A DNA stretch of 37,012 nt from Accumulibacter sp. (lineage in GTDB: Bacteria; Pseudomonadota; Gammaproteobacteria; Burkholderiales; Rhodocyclaceae), in the NCBI RefSeq assembly GCF_023806635.1, contig NZ_JAMTDQ010000010.1, positions 1 through 37,012 on the forward strand. Reading direction: 5' to 3'. Shown here piece by piece: positions 8,343-16,501 of the stretch (positions are counted from its first letter, which is position 1; every line of letters starts with the position of its first letter). The position numbers were made by a program, and so were the translations under genes. Under the pieces are notes generated by a model. It worked only from the letters and a program-made list of their open reading frames with translations, was not told where the DNA came from and ran no database searches.

Positions 8343-8410
8343 GTCCACAGACCGCTTCCGCCCGCAACGGGCAACGGCGGTCGCCAACGAGGTCACGGGA
8401 CAGGCTTGCA

Positions 8411-11400
8411 ATGAACTCGCTGCCGCAGCAACGGAGGCCACCGGGTCGTTGCCGGCGCGTGCTGCGACAGAGCGCCGTCGCCCTCCTCGCCCTTCTCGCC
8501 CTGTCGCTGCTGGTGGTTGCCTGGCCCGGTCCGGCAAGCGCCATCCAGAACTGCCATGACTACACCTACTACGCGCTGAGCGGCGAGGACGGCAACATGC
8601 TGAGTCCCGGCGAGCTGCGCACCCGCCTCGCGGCGCGAGGCTACACGAAGTACCGGTACAGCGCGTCGGCCGCCGTCGGCCGGCTTGACGAAAGGCAGCG
8701 CTATCGCCCGGGCGACGTGCTCCTCTTCGGCGACAGTCATTCCGGCTTCGTCAACGCAACTGGAACGATCGACCACTACTTCCAGAATTTCGTCGGCAAC
8801 AGCCTGCCACGCAGGAGCGAGGTGGTCGATCCACGCGACCTCGACTACCAGAAGACCTTTCTCAAGGGCTGGACCGTCGAGCGCATCCTGCAGACCCACC
8901 GGACCTATCGCGAGGACCAGATCGAAATCTGGCGCAAGGGGAAGCCGGACACCATCGGCTTCGTCGAATCCTGGGGCGAGGTCAGCAAGGACGTCGGCCA
9001 GGTGAGCCTTGCCGTCCACAGGTCCGGTGGTGGCCGGGGCGCCGTCAGCGTGCAGATCGTTCCCCGTGGCAGCCCGCCGTATCTGGCAACGGCATCGGCG
9101 GGTGTCAGCTACCGGCTCGCCAGCGACACCGTCGACTGGGCCGACGGCGAGGTCGGCAGGAAAGCCGTCGAGGTCGAGATCCTGAACAGCGATGCCGAAC
9201 CCGGTGACATCGGGCTCCTGCTCGGTGTCACCGTCAAGCGCGGCTATGCCCGCCCGGATCGCTGGCCGGAGACGACGCTGGTCCTCAAGCGCGCACCGGC
9301 GACCCGCGATCGTTCGCGGATGGGCGGCGAGATCAGCTTCGTCGAGGGCGAGGTGACCGCCGCTCCGGCCGACCGCCAGGTACGGCTCATCGTCACCCGC
9401 GACGGCTTCAGCAAGGGGGAGGTGACGGTCGACTATCGGACGCAGCCCGGCAGCGCCCGACCCGGGGTCGACTACACCCCGGTCACCGGCACGCTCGGCT
9501 GGGCCGACAGCGACAAGGGCATCCGCAGCATCGACGTTCCCATCCATGCCGGTTCCGGAGGCGGCGCGATGGCAAACTTCACCGTCACGCTCGGCAATCC
9601 GTCCGGCGGCGCCGAGGTCGTCCGCCCAGCGGCGGTCACCGTCAACCTGCAGCCAGCGCCGGCGGCCCCCGGCCAAACGCTCCCCGGAGGATCGAGCGCC
9701 GGGCCGGCAGGGAGCGACGAAAGCGAGCCGGGTCCTGCCGCCGCAGCGTCGCGGACGCGGCGCCCGGACTGTCGCTACCTGCGGCTGAGTCCGGAGCAGG
9801 TCCGCATCGGCCCGGGCCGTCAGTTCAGCTTCACGGCCACCGCCGTCTTCGACGACGGCTCCGAGAACGATGTGACGCGCCTTGCGAGCTGGCAGCCGGG
9901 GCCGGCGAACACCTATGGCGCGCCGCGGGAGCTGCGCTTCGACGAGCGCATGATCGTCAGCGCGCGCTGGGACGGTTGCGAGGGCAAGGCCACCGTCGAC
10001 CTGCAGGCAGCCTCGTGGACGCCACCCTTGAGCCACGCCGACGATCGCCGGCCCGGCGAACCCGGAACCGAGCCCTGGCGTCCGACCTGGTACGTCCTCT
10101 GCGACCGGAGTGGCCGCGTCGTGTACGGCGAGGACACCACTCCCGCCCTCTTCGGCATCATCGCTGGCCCTTTCATCGGACCGCGGGGCGCCGAGCAGTG
10201 GATCCGGGAGAACTGTCCGCGAACCGTGTGCACGACCGAGGGCATACACGGCCTGTGCGCCCGCGAGCCCCCACTGGCGGCAGCCACTGGTGACGGCTAC
10301 CACGCACTCTGCGATCCGACGGGACACGTAGTCATCGGCCGCTCCGGCACCCTGCCCGGACACCGCCCGATGTCGCCGGCGCTCGCCGGCGAGGCCAGTG
10401 CGCGCTGGTGGATCGAGCAGAACTGCCCGTCCTGGACGTGCACGCCCGACGGCGCCTGCGCCCGCGCCGGAGCGATCCGCAGCGGTGGCCGCTGGGCTGT
10501 GGTCTGCAGCCGGCAGCACGGTGGCGTCGGCTTCACCGAGTACCCCAATCGCGTCGATAGCTGGGTCTGGGTCGAGCATCTGCTGAGCGACGGCGATGCC
10601 CGCAACTGGATTGCCGCCAACTGCCCGAGCGAGCGCTGCGACCGGAATGGCCGCTGCCTACCCGGCGGCCCGGCCACCGCGCCGTCCGCCCAGCAGCGAC
10701 CCAGTGAGGTGCCGACAGGCAGCGTGCTCGACCTCTACGGACAGCGAGAGCGCTCGCGCCAGGGCGCCGGCAGCGGCAGCCTCGGGCCTTATTGGGGACT
10801 CGGTGGACGCTTCTCGTCCGACACCCTGCGGCAACAGATGTCGCGTGACGGCCAGACGCAGTCCACGTCGCGCGACGGCGACGGTCGCACCGCTGGCGGC
10901 GAGGTCCACTGTGCCAGCGACGCCACGTGTCCCGCCGGGTACAGCTGCCAGAACGGCCACTGTCTGCCAGCAACGACCGGCGACGGCGAGCAGCCAATCG
11001 GCGCCGCGACCGGCGACACGTCCAGCCGGCCGGCTGCTGTCGCAACTCCCGCCGTCACCGGAGCCAGCGCAGCGGCCGCCACAGCGGCCACCCCGTCGAC
11101 TGCGGCGGGCAGTCCGCCGGCCAGGACCCCGACCGGAGTCTACGAACCGAAGGGGAACGGTCAGCCGTGCCTGCAGGTCGGGCAGCAGATGGAAGCGCGC
11201 TGTCGCCAGATGTCGGAGGACTGCAACCGCCGCAACTGCTCGGGCGGCGGCTACTCGGGCTGCGCCCTCGACTGCCCGGGCTGTGGCGGCTACTTCGGCA
11301 ACTACATCGCCTGGTGCAGCCTGCACCCCGCCTACCAGGCGAAGGTGAGCGCCGGCCTGACGGGCTTCGTCGCCGACATCGGCACCTGCATCGCCCAGTT

Positions 11401-11584
11401 CCTCGCCGACGGCAAACCCGGCCGACGCGAGCGCGGCGCCGACTGCCAGCGCCAGGCGCAGCGCAAGCTGGACCAGGGCCGTGACGCCTGGGTGCAACAG
11501 ACGTGCCAGGCACGCTGCGCCGAGGACGGCCGCAAGGGCGTGGCGGTGCTCGGCGGTGCCCGCCATCGCTGCGAATGCCACTGA
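8411..11584 (+). CDS. Large secreted multidomain protein: CHAP/NlpC-like, Calx-beta-like, Cys-rich repeats
   Basis: Exported protein of 1057 residues. The signal peptide ends near ASA (residue 44). The next ~80 residues look like a papain-fold (CHAP/NlpC/P60-like) domain: Cys48 in QNCHDYTYYA and His110 in GDVLLFGDSHSGFV are the presumed catalytic pair. Two Calx-beta-like segments follow (about 178-297 and 310-416; e.g. GVDYTPVTGTLGWA), then an Ig-like segment (about 455-535). Three repeats of about 58 residues start at 560, 630 and 695 with the pattern [WY]xxxC ... W-I-x2-N-C-P-x3-C-x3-G-x-C. The tail has a CPAGYSCQNGHC unit and about 16 Cys. This composition implies a disulfide-bonded periplasmic or extracellular protein. 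The PDZ-TPR-CsgG gene follows 57 bases later. I recognise the modules, not the whole family; peptidase or amidase activity is inferred from fold similarity only. Confidence 0.85.
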   Translation: MNSLPQQRRPPGRCRRVLRQSAVALLALLALSLLVVAWPGPASAIQNCHDYTYYALSGEDGNMLSPGELRTRLAARGYTKYRYSASAAVGRLDERQRYRPGDVLLFGDSHSGFVNATGTIDHYFQNFVGNSLPRRSEVVDPRDLDYQKTFLKGWTVERILQTHRTYREDQIEIWRKGKPDTIGFVESWGEVSKDVGQVSLAVHRSGGGRGAVSVQIVPRGSPPYLATASAGVSYRLASDTVDWADGEVGRKAVEVEILNSDAEPGDIGLLLGVTVKRGYARPDRWPETTLVLKRAPATRDRSRMGGEISFVEGEVTAAPADRQVRLIVTRDGFSKGEVTVDYRTQPGSARPGVDYTPVTGTLGWADSDKGIRSIDVPIHAGSGGGAMANFTVTLGNPSGGAEVVRPAAVTVNLQPAPAAPGQTLPGGSSAGPAGSDESEPGPAAAASRTRRPDCRYLRLSPEQVRIGPGRQFSFTATAVFDDGSENDVTRLASWQPGPANTYGAPRELRFDERMIVSARWDGCEGKATVDLQAASWTPPLSHADDRRPGEPGTEPWRPTWYVLCDRSGRVVYGEDTTPALFGIIAGPFIGPRGAEQWIRENCPRTVCTTEGIHGLCAREPPLAAATGDGYHALCDPTGHVVIGRSGTLPGHRPMSPALAGEASARWWIEQNCPSWTCTPDGACARAGAIRSGGRWAVVCSRQHGGVGFTEYPNRVDSWVWVEHLLSDGDARNWIAANCPSERCDRNGRCLPGGPATAPSAQQRPSEVPTGSVLDLYGQRERSRQGAGSGSLGPYWGLGGRFSSDTLRQQMSRDGQTQSTSRDGDGRTAGGEVHCASDATCPAGYSCQNGHCLPATTGDGEQPIGAATGDTSSRPAAVATPAVTGASAAAATAATPSTAAGSPPARTPTGVYEPKGNGQPCLQVGQQMEARCRQMSEDCNRRNCSGGGYSGCALDCPGCGGYFGNYIAWCSLHPAYQAKVSAGLTGFVADIGTCIAQFLADGKPGRRERGADCQRQAQRKLDQGRDAWVQQTCQARCAEDGRKGVAVLGGARHRCECH

Positions 11585-11641
11585 GCACAGCAACACGCGC
11601 CACCGGCAGCCAGACGGCCGACGACGAGAAAGGACACCACG

Positions 11642-13750
11642 ATGCAAGCCGTTGCGCAGACGCCGCCACGCTCCCGCGGCGGCCCGCCCGCGATGACGGG
11701 CGCAGGCTCTGGCCGGCCAGGCAGCACCGCCGCCTGCCGCTGCCTGAGGAATTGCTTCCGCCTGCTGGCAGGCCTGTTGCTGTCGGCGGCGACCCTCGCG
11801 GCAGCAGCCGAGTTCGGCCTCCAGTTGCGCGATACGAGTGATGCGAGCGGTGCCGAGGTCGCGGCTGTGACCGCCGGCAGCAGCGCAGCGACGGCAGGAA
11901 TCCAGCCCGGCGACATCGTCCGCCGCCTGGAGCAGACGCCGATCGGCGGCGCCGCCCAGTTTTCCCGACGGGCCCGCAGCGTGCCTGCCGGCGAGCCCGT
12001 GACGTTGCGCATCTCGCGCCAGGGCTGGGAGCGAGACATCGTGCTGCCGCCGGAGGCAGCGCGACCGGCGCCGGCGCGAAGATTCGGCCTGCGCCTCGCC
12101 GAGCCACCTGCAGGCACCCAGCCCACCGGCAGCGTCGCGATCGCCGCCGTGCTCGCCAACACGGCAGCGGCCGAGGCCGGCCTGCAGCCGGGCGACATCG
12201 TGACGCAGGTCGACGGCCATCACCCCGGCGGCGCGAGCGGGCTCGTCCACCTGCTGCAGGAAGCCGCTGCCGCCAACCGACCCTTGCGTCTCGTCGTCCG
12301 CCGCGACGGCTGGGAGAAGGAAGCGCTGCTCAGCGCCGCCGCACCAGCGAGCGCGCTGACCACCGCCGAGTGGAACGCTGCCGACCAGCTCGTGGCGACT
12401 GCCGCAGCGGCTCCCGCCGCCACGAGCCGGTCGGCGGCAGACCGCGCGGCGGGCGCGCCGGCCGCCGACACTGCGGCAGCCGCGCAGGCGCGCGCCGAGC
12501 TGCTGGCGATGGACGAAGCAGGCAGCCGCGCCTACAGGACCGACCTCGAGATGGGCGACGCCGCCTACGAAGGCGGCCGCTGGCAGGACGCCGCACGCCA
12601 CTATCGGCAGGCGACCGCGCGCGTGCCGAGCGAGGTGCAGAGCTGGGCCAGGCTCGGCCATACCCTGCTGATGCAGCAGCGTCATGCCGACGCCGTCCGG
12701 GCCTGCCGCAGGGCGCTCGATCTCGGTGGGCCACGGGCGGAGACGCTGAACAATCTCGCCCTCGCCTACGCCGGACTCGGAGCACTGGCGCAGGCGCGGG
12801 ACGCCTATCTCAGGGCCATCGAGACGGCCCCGGAATGGCCGCTGCCCTACGCCGGCCTGGCCCTGGTCCACTACACGCGCCAGGATTGGCCAGCGGCCGA
12901 GAAATACTACCGCCTGGCGCTCGAACGCGACCCTGGCAACGCCGACCACCACCAGATGCTGCAGGTGCTGCGGCAGCGACAGGGCGAGGCGACGACGGCC
13001 AGCCCGGCGACAGCGGCGCCAGTCGCGGCGAGGCCCGGCGCCGCGCCCATCCAGCCGACGGTACCGCCAGCGCCGACAGCTGCAGGGGCCGAACCGGCGG
13101 CGCGCCCGCCAGTCCCGTCCAGCGGCGCGCCTCCTGCCGAAGCCATGCCGATGGGCAGGAAGACGACGCTCGCGATCGGCGAATTCATGGTCAAGGCGGC
13201 AGGTGCCGGGCAATTCATTGGCGATGGCCTGCGTGAAATGATGATGACGACGATGCACGAGAACGGTCGCTTCATCGTCGTCGAACGTCTCGATCTGCAG
13301 GGCCTTGCTGCCGAACAGGCCCTCTCGCGCTCGCCGCTGGCGCGCCCGGACGCGATCATTGCCGAAAGGCAGATGGATGTCGCCGAGATCATGGTCTCCG
13401 CTGCCGTCACCGAGTTCGAGCTCGAGGCGTCGGGCGGCGGCCTCGAACTCGGCGTGCCGAGGATTCCGCTCACTTTCGGCCATCAATCCCGCAATGCCCA
13501 CGTGGCGATCGACGTCCGCGTCATCGACATCGCGACCGGTCGCGTGCTCGCGTCAAAGAGGATCGAGGGCAGAGCGAGTGCATCGCAGACCAGCATCGGC
13601 GCGACGCTGTCGCGCCGCGGCACCGCCATCCCGGTCAGCCTCGGCGCCTTTCGCAACACGCCGATGGAAGCCGCGATCCGCGACTGCGTGCAGCAGGCGA
13701 GCGAGTACATCACCAGCAGCACGCCGAAGAAGTACTTCCGGCACGACTAG
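11642..13750 (+). CDS. PDZ-PDZ-TPR-CsgG domain envelope protein
   Basis: Protein of 702 residues. A basic N-terminus precedes a hydrophobic segment (about 38-60, LLAGLLLSAATLAAAAEF) that could be a signal peptide or anchor. Two PDZ-like domains follow (about 60-135 and 148-228), each with the AGIQPGD / AGLQPGD core seen in HtrA-type PDZ domains. TPR units lie at about 300-440 (GDAAYEGGRWQDAARHY, then LGHTLLMQQRHADAV and LNNLALAYAGLGALAQA). After a Pro/Ala linker comes a CsgG-like domain (about 505-690; LAIGEFMVKA, FIVVERLDLQGL, AHVAIDVRVIDIATGRVL). CsgG forms the outer-membrane secretion pore for curli; many CsgG relatives instead act in envelope lipoprotein complexes. There is no lipobox here, unlike true CsgG. 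A good AAAGGA site lies 7 bases before the ATG. It probably works with the secreted protein just upstream. Confidence 0.87.
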   Translation: MQAVAQTPPRSRGGPPAMTGAGSGRPGSTAACRCLRNCFRLLAGLLLSAATLAAAAEFGLQLRDTSDASGAEVAAVTAGSSAATAGIQPGDIVRRLEQTPIGGAAQFSRRARSVPAGEPVTLRISRQGWERDIVLPPEAARPAPARRFGLRLAEPPAGTQPTGSVAIAAVLANTAAAEAGLQPGDIVTQVDGHHPGGASGLVHLLQEAAAANRPLRLVVRRDGWEKEALLSAAAPASALTTAEWNAADQLVATAAAAPAATSRSAADRAAGAPAADTAAAAQARAELLAMDEAGSRAYRTDLEMGDAAYEGGRWQDAARHYRQATARVPSEVQSWARLGHTLLMQQRHADAVRACRRALDLGGPRAETLNNLALAYAGLGALAQARDAYLRAIETAPEWPLPYAGLALVHYTRQDWPAAEKYYRLALERDPGNADHHQMLQVLRQRQGEATTASPATAAPVAARPGAAPIQPTVPPAPTAAGAEPAARPPVPSSGAPPAEAMPMGRKTTLAIGEFMVKAAGAGQFIGDGLREMMMTTMHENGRFIVVERLDLQGLAAEQALSRSPLARPDAIIAERQMDVAEIMVSAAVTEFELEASGGGLELGVPRIPLTFGHQSRNAHVAIDVRVIDIATGRVLASKRIEGRASASQTSIGATLSRRGTAIPVSLGAFRNTPMEAAIRDCVQQASEYITSSTPKKYFRHD

Positions 13751-13769
13751 CCGCCGATCGACGAAGCCC

Positions 13770-14111
13770 ATGCGAACGCACCGCAGCGGCACCGCTCTCG
13801 TCGCCGGCCTGGTGCAGGCGATCGCCGTCGCCGCCGAACCGGCGACGGGCACCGTGCCGACGCAGGAAGTTCTGGAGATGTTCGCACGGCGCGAGCGCGC
13901 GCGCAGCGAGCAGTTGTGGCTGCGCAGCCACCTGCAGCCACCGGTCATGCTGCCCTTCGCCACTCGCGATCCGCAGCGCCCGGAGTGGCTGGACCCGTGG
14001 TCGCGCCCGCCGCGCAGCGAGCCGGCGAACGGCGGGCGCGACATGCCATGCCGTGCGACGCAGCACCCGCCGCCGCCCTATCGGCGCTGCCCCGAGGCCG
14101 GCGGCTGGTGA
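13770..14111 (+). CDS. Small secreted hypothetical protein
   Basis: A 113-residue protein. The N-terminus (MRTHRSGTALVAGLVQAIAVAAEP) looks like a signal peptide cleaved near AVAAE. The mature part has an Arg/Glu-rich helix (QEVLEMFARRERARSEQLWL) and then a Pro/Arg-rich, probably unstructured end with two Cys. It starts 19 bases after the CsgG-domain gene with GAAG 6 bases before the ATG, so it is probably the last gene of the same transcript. I know no family for it. The frame is open upstream inside the previous gene, where it is a shadow. Confidence 0.6.
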   Translation: MRTHRSGTALVAGLVQAIAVAAEPATGTVPTQEVLEMFARRERARSEQLWLRSHLQPPVMLPFATRDPQRPEWLDPWSRPPRSEPANGGRDMPCRATQHPPPPYRRCPEAGGW

Positions 14112-14188
14112 GCCGGATGCCGGCAGCAGCCGCCCCTTGCCGACGCAGTGCGTGCCGCCCCACCCTGCTCCGGCTCGCGGTCGCGCGT

Positions 14189-14194
14189 TAGAAT
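14189..14194 (+). promoter_or_regulatory. Possible -10 element before the ACT regulator
   Basis: TAGAAT (14189-14194), within GTTAGAAT, matches the -10 consensus in 5 of 6 positions and lies 30 bases before the start at 14225, giving a short leader. The -35 region is poor (a CTGCTC at 14165-14170). The site is a plausible weak promoter for the 14225-16284 genes. Confidence 0.4.
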
Positions 14195-14224
14195 GCAGGC
14201 TCACCGTCCCCGGAGCGCCACTTC

Positions 14225-14749
14225 ATGAACGTTTCCCTGGTTCTCACCGTCATCGGCGATGATCGACCCGGTCTCGTCGAGCAGCTTGCCACCGCCATCA
14301 GCCGGCACCACGGCAACTGGCTCGAGTCATCGATGTCGAACCTTTCCGGCAAGTTCGCCGGGATTGTGTGCGTCAGCATCGGCGAAGACGATCTGGCGGC
14401 GCTCGAAGCCGACCTTGGCGCGCTGCCCGGCCTGCGTGTCGGCTGTGAGGTCTCGCGACCGGCGGCCGCGCCGGCTGCCACGCGGCGGCTCAAGCTGTCG
14501 CTCGTCGGCCACGACCGCATCGGCATCGTCCGCGAAGTGTCGCAGGTGCTCGCGCGGCACGCGATCAACGTCGAGGATCTCAGCACGCACACCGCCAGCG
14601 CACCGATGTCGGCCGGCATCCTGTTTCACGCGACCGCCGAGCTGACCGCGGCAGCGACCCTCGACGTCCGCCAGCTGACCGGCGATCTCGAACACCTGTC
14701 GAACGACCTGATGGTCGACATCACCCTCGACGAGGCGATCCGCACCTGA
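14225..14749 (+). CDS. Tandem ACT-domain protein, GcvR-like
   Basis: A 174-residue protein made of two ACT domains. The first (about 3-75) begins LVLTVIGDDRPGLVEQLATA and the second (about 92-168) begins LKLSLVGHDRIGIVREVSQV. The D-R-x-G-[IL]-V signature at the start of each is the usual ligand-binding loop of ACT domains. The tandem arrangement and length match GcvR, the regulator that binds glycine and restrains the GcvA activator of the glycine cleavage operon in enterobacteria. Many Betaproteobacteria have such proteins without proven gcv control, and no gcv gene lies in the window. Cytosolic. The start at 14225 is the first ATG, 30 bases after a -10-like TAGAAT. Confidence 0.88.
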   Translation: MNVSLVLTVIGDDRPGLVEQLATAISRHHGNWLESSMSNLSGKFAGIVCVSIGEDDLAALEADLGALPGLRVGCEVSRPAAAPAATRRLKLSLVGHDRIGIVREVSQVLARHAINVEDLSTHTASAPMSAGILFHATAELTAAATLDVRQLTGDLEHLSNDLMVDITLDEAIRT

Positions 14750-14797
14750 CCGCAGGCAGACGATGCGGCCGATCCATCAAGCAGCCCGTTGCCATCC

Positions 14798-14803
14798 AAG
14801 GAG
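14798..14803 (+). promoter_or_regulatory. Ribosome binding site deciding the 14810 start
   Basis: A perfect AAGGAG sits 6 bases upstream of the ATG at 14810. It selects this start over the in-frame ATG at 14789, which lies before the site. Confidence 0.75.
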
Positions 14804-14809
14804 CCCAAC

Positions 14810-15103
14810 ATGCAGGTCACCCTCGTCCATGTCCGCGTCCGTCCGGAATCGGTGGACGCCTTCATCGCCGCCACGCGGGCGAATCACGAAGCCTCGGTCG
14901 CCGAGCCGGGAAACCGGCGCTTCGACGTCCTGCAGGCACCGGAGGACGCGACACGGTTCATCCTCTACGAGGCCTACGCGACGGCAGCCGACGCTGCCGC
15001 GCACAAGCAGACGGCACACTATCTCGCCTGGCGCGACGCCGTCGCGGCGATGATGGCCGAGCCGCGCCGCGGCGAGCCGATGAACGGGCTGTTCCCGGCG
15101 TGA
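14810..15103 (+). CDS. Antibiotic biosynthesis monooxygenase (ABM) domain protein, LsrG-like
   Basis: A 97-residue single-domain protein of the dimeric alpha-beta barrel ABM family. It begins MQVTLVHVRVRPESVDAFIA and has the motif EPGNRRFDVLQ followed by FILYEAYATAADAAAHKQTAHYLAW in two segments. That pattern (N..R.DV.., F.lyE.y....A...H..T.Hy..w) is typical of the quinol monooxygenase and LsrG branch. Functions in the family range from cofactor-free oxygenation of quinols to isomerisation of phospho-AI-2, so the reaction here is not known. Its stop overlaps the GTG start of the alcohol dehydrogenase (GTGA at 15100-15103), indicating that the two act in one pathway, perhaps aldehyde or small-ketone detoxification (inference). 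Confidence 0.88.
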   Translation: MQVTLVHVRVRPESVDAFIAATRANHEASVAEPGNRRFDVLQAPEDATRFILYEAYATAADAAAHKQTAHYLAWRDAVAAMMAEPRRGEPMNGLFPA

Positions 15104-16284
15104 GCGACGCCTTCGCCCCCTTCTCGATCGCGCGCCTGCCGCGCATCGAGTTCGGCAGCGGAGCGATCGCCAGGCTGCCGGCGATCGCCGCCGGCTATGG
15201 CCGGCGTCTGCTGCTCGTCACCGGCGCGCGCTCGTTCGTCGAGTCGGCTGCCGCCGGCCGCGTCTTCGCGCAGTTGCAAGAGCTCGGCCTGGCCTGGGAA
15301 CGGCTGCCGGTGTCCGGCGAGCCGTCGCCGGAGTTCGTCGATGCGAGCGTCGCCGCGCTGCGCGCGACAGCCTGGGATTGCGTCGTCGGCATCGGTGGCG
15401 GCAGCGCGCTCGACGCGGCGAAAGCGATCGCCGGCCTGCTGCGGCCGGGCAATTCGGTCCTCGACCATCTCGAAGGCGTCGGCCCCGAATTGCCCTACCG
15501 CGGGCCGGCAACGCCGTTCATCGCCGTCCCGACGACCGCCGGCACCGGCTCGGAGGCGACGCGCAATGCCGTCCTGACGGCGCCCGGCGGCTTCAAGAAG
15601 TCGTTCCGCGACGAGCGGCTGGTGGCGGAATGGGCGATCGTCGATCCCGACCTGCTCGCCACCTGCCCACCGGCGCTGATCGCCGCCGACGGCCTCGATG
15701 CCTTCACCCAGCTCCTCGAGTCCTTCGTCGCCACGCGTGCCAACCCGCTGACCGACGCCCTCGCCCGCTCCGGCATCATGGCCGCGCGCGATGCGCTGCT
15801 CGCGCTCCATCGCGAACAGTCGGCGACGGCCCGCGCGCAGATGGCGCATGCCTCGCTGTGCTCGGGGATCTGCCTCGCGCAGACCGGGCTCGGTGCCGTG
15901 CATGGCCTCGCCTCGCCGCTCGGCGCCTTCTTCCCGATCCCGCATGGCGTCGTCTGCGGCACGCTGGTGGCGAGCGCGACCGCGTGCAACATCGCCGCCC
16001 TCGAGGCGCGCGAGCCGGACAACCCGGCGCTGCCCAAGTATGCCGAGATCGGCCGCCGCTTTGCCATGCAGAAAGGCCTCAACGGTCGCGACGCCCGCCG
16101 CTTCCTGATCGACACGCTGCGCCACTGGGAAGCCGAACTCGAGCTGCCCCGTCTGTCGGCCTACGGCATCGGCGACGACGACCTGCCGCGCATCGTCGCC
16201 GCCAGTCGCGGCGGCAGCATGAAGACCAATCCGCTCGTCCTCAGCGACGACGAACTGCACGAGATCCTCCGCGCGCGGCTCTGA
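15100..16284 (+). CDS. Iron-containing alcohol dehydrogenase family protein with altered metal site
   Basis: Cytosolic NAD(P)-dependent dehydrogenase-like protein of 394 residues, normal for the group III (Fe-ADH) family. The cofactor domain carries GIGGGSALDAAKAIAG (about 101-116) and PTTAGTGSE. By spacing, the four metal ligands of the FucO type (Asp, His, His, His) fall at Asp200, Gln204, His268 and His282. The second ligand is therefore Gln, in GLDAFTQLLES. The extra histidine found four residues after the third ligand in FucO is Ser272 (HGLASPLG). This suggests a subfamily with a different metal or weak metal binding. GTG start at 15100, overlapping the ABM gene by 4 bases. The substrate is unknown. 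Family confidence is high; activity confidence is moderate. Confidence 0.9.
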   Translation: MSDAFAPFSIARLPRIEFGSGAIARLPAIAAGYGRRLLLVTGARSFVESAAAGRVFAQLQELGLAWERLPVSGEPSPEFVDASVAALRATAWDCVVGIGGGSALDAAKAIAGLLRPGNSVLDHLEGVGPELPYRGPATPFIAVPTTAGTGSEATRNAVLTAPGGFKKSFRDERLVAEWAIVDPDLLATCPPALIAADGLDAFTQLLESFVATRANPLTDALARSGIMAARDALLALHREQSATARAQMAHASLCSGICLAQTGLGAVHGLASPLGAFFPIPHGVVCGTLVASATACNIAALEAREPDNPALPKYAEIGRRFAMQKGLNGRDARRFLIDTLRHWEAELELPRLSAYGIGDDDLPRIVAASRGGSMKTNPLVLSDDELHEILRARL

Positions 16285-16359
16285 GAGTGGCTGGCCCGCC
16301 ATCCTGCCGGCGGTGGCGGCGGACCGGTCCTGCGATCATGGTCCCGGCGCGCGGGCGGC

Positions 16360-16388
16360 TTGCATTGCCCATGGCCCTGTTAAATAAT
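16360..16388 (+). promoter_or_regulatory. Candidate promoter of the TIR-SIR2 operon
   Basis: TTGCAT (16360-16365) and AATAAT (16383-16388) are separated by 17 bp. The -10 matches in 5 of 6 positions; the -35 matches only TTG. It lies in an unusually A/T-rich patch (GTTAAATAATGG) of the 217-bp gap before the start at 16502 and is the only such patch there, so it is the best candidate for transcription of the three-gene unit. Confidence 0.5.
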
Positions 16389-16501
16389 GGCACGGCAGGC
16401 AGCGACAGCCGTCAGCGCGATGGGTGCGGCGGTCGGGCCCGGCCACTGCGGGAACCGGCGCCGTCGCCTGCCGCCGACGCCCTGTCAGGAACGGAACAAC
16501 G

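Noticed and set aside
8393-10579. 728-residue open frame on the minus strand, opposite the secreted protein
   Set aside because: The plus-strand frame has a signal peptide, domains and repeats; the minus one has none.
10658-13501. 947-residue open frame on the minus strand
   Set aside because: It spans the borders of two well-supported plus-strand genes and reads as low-complexity Arg/Ala/Gly sequence.
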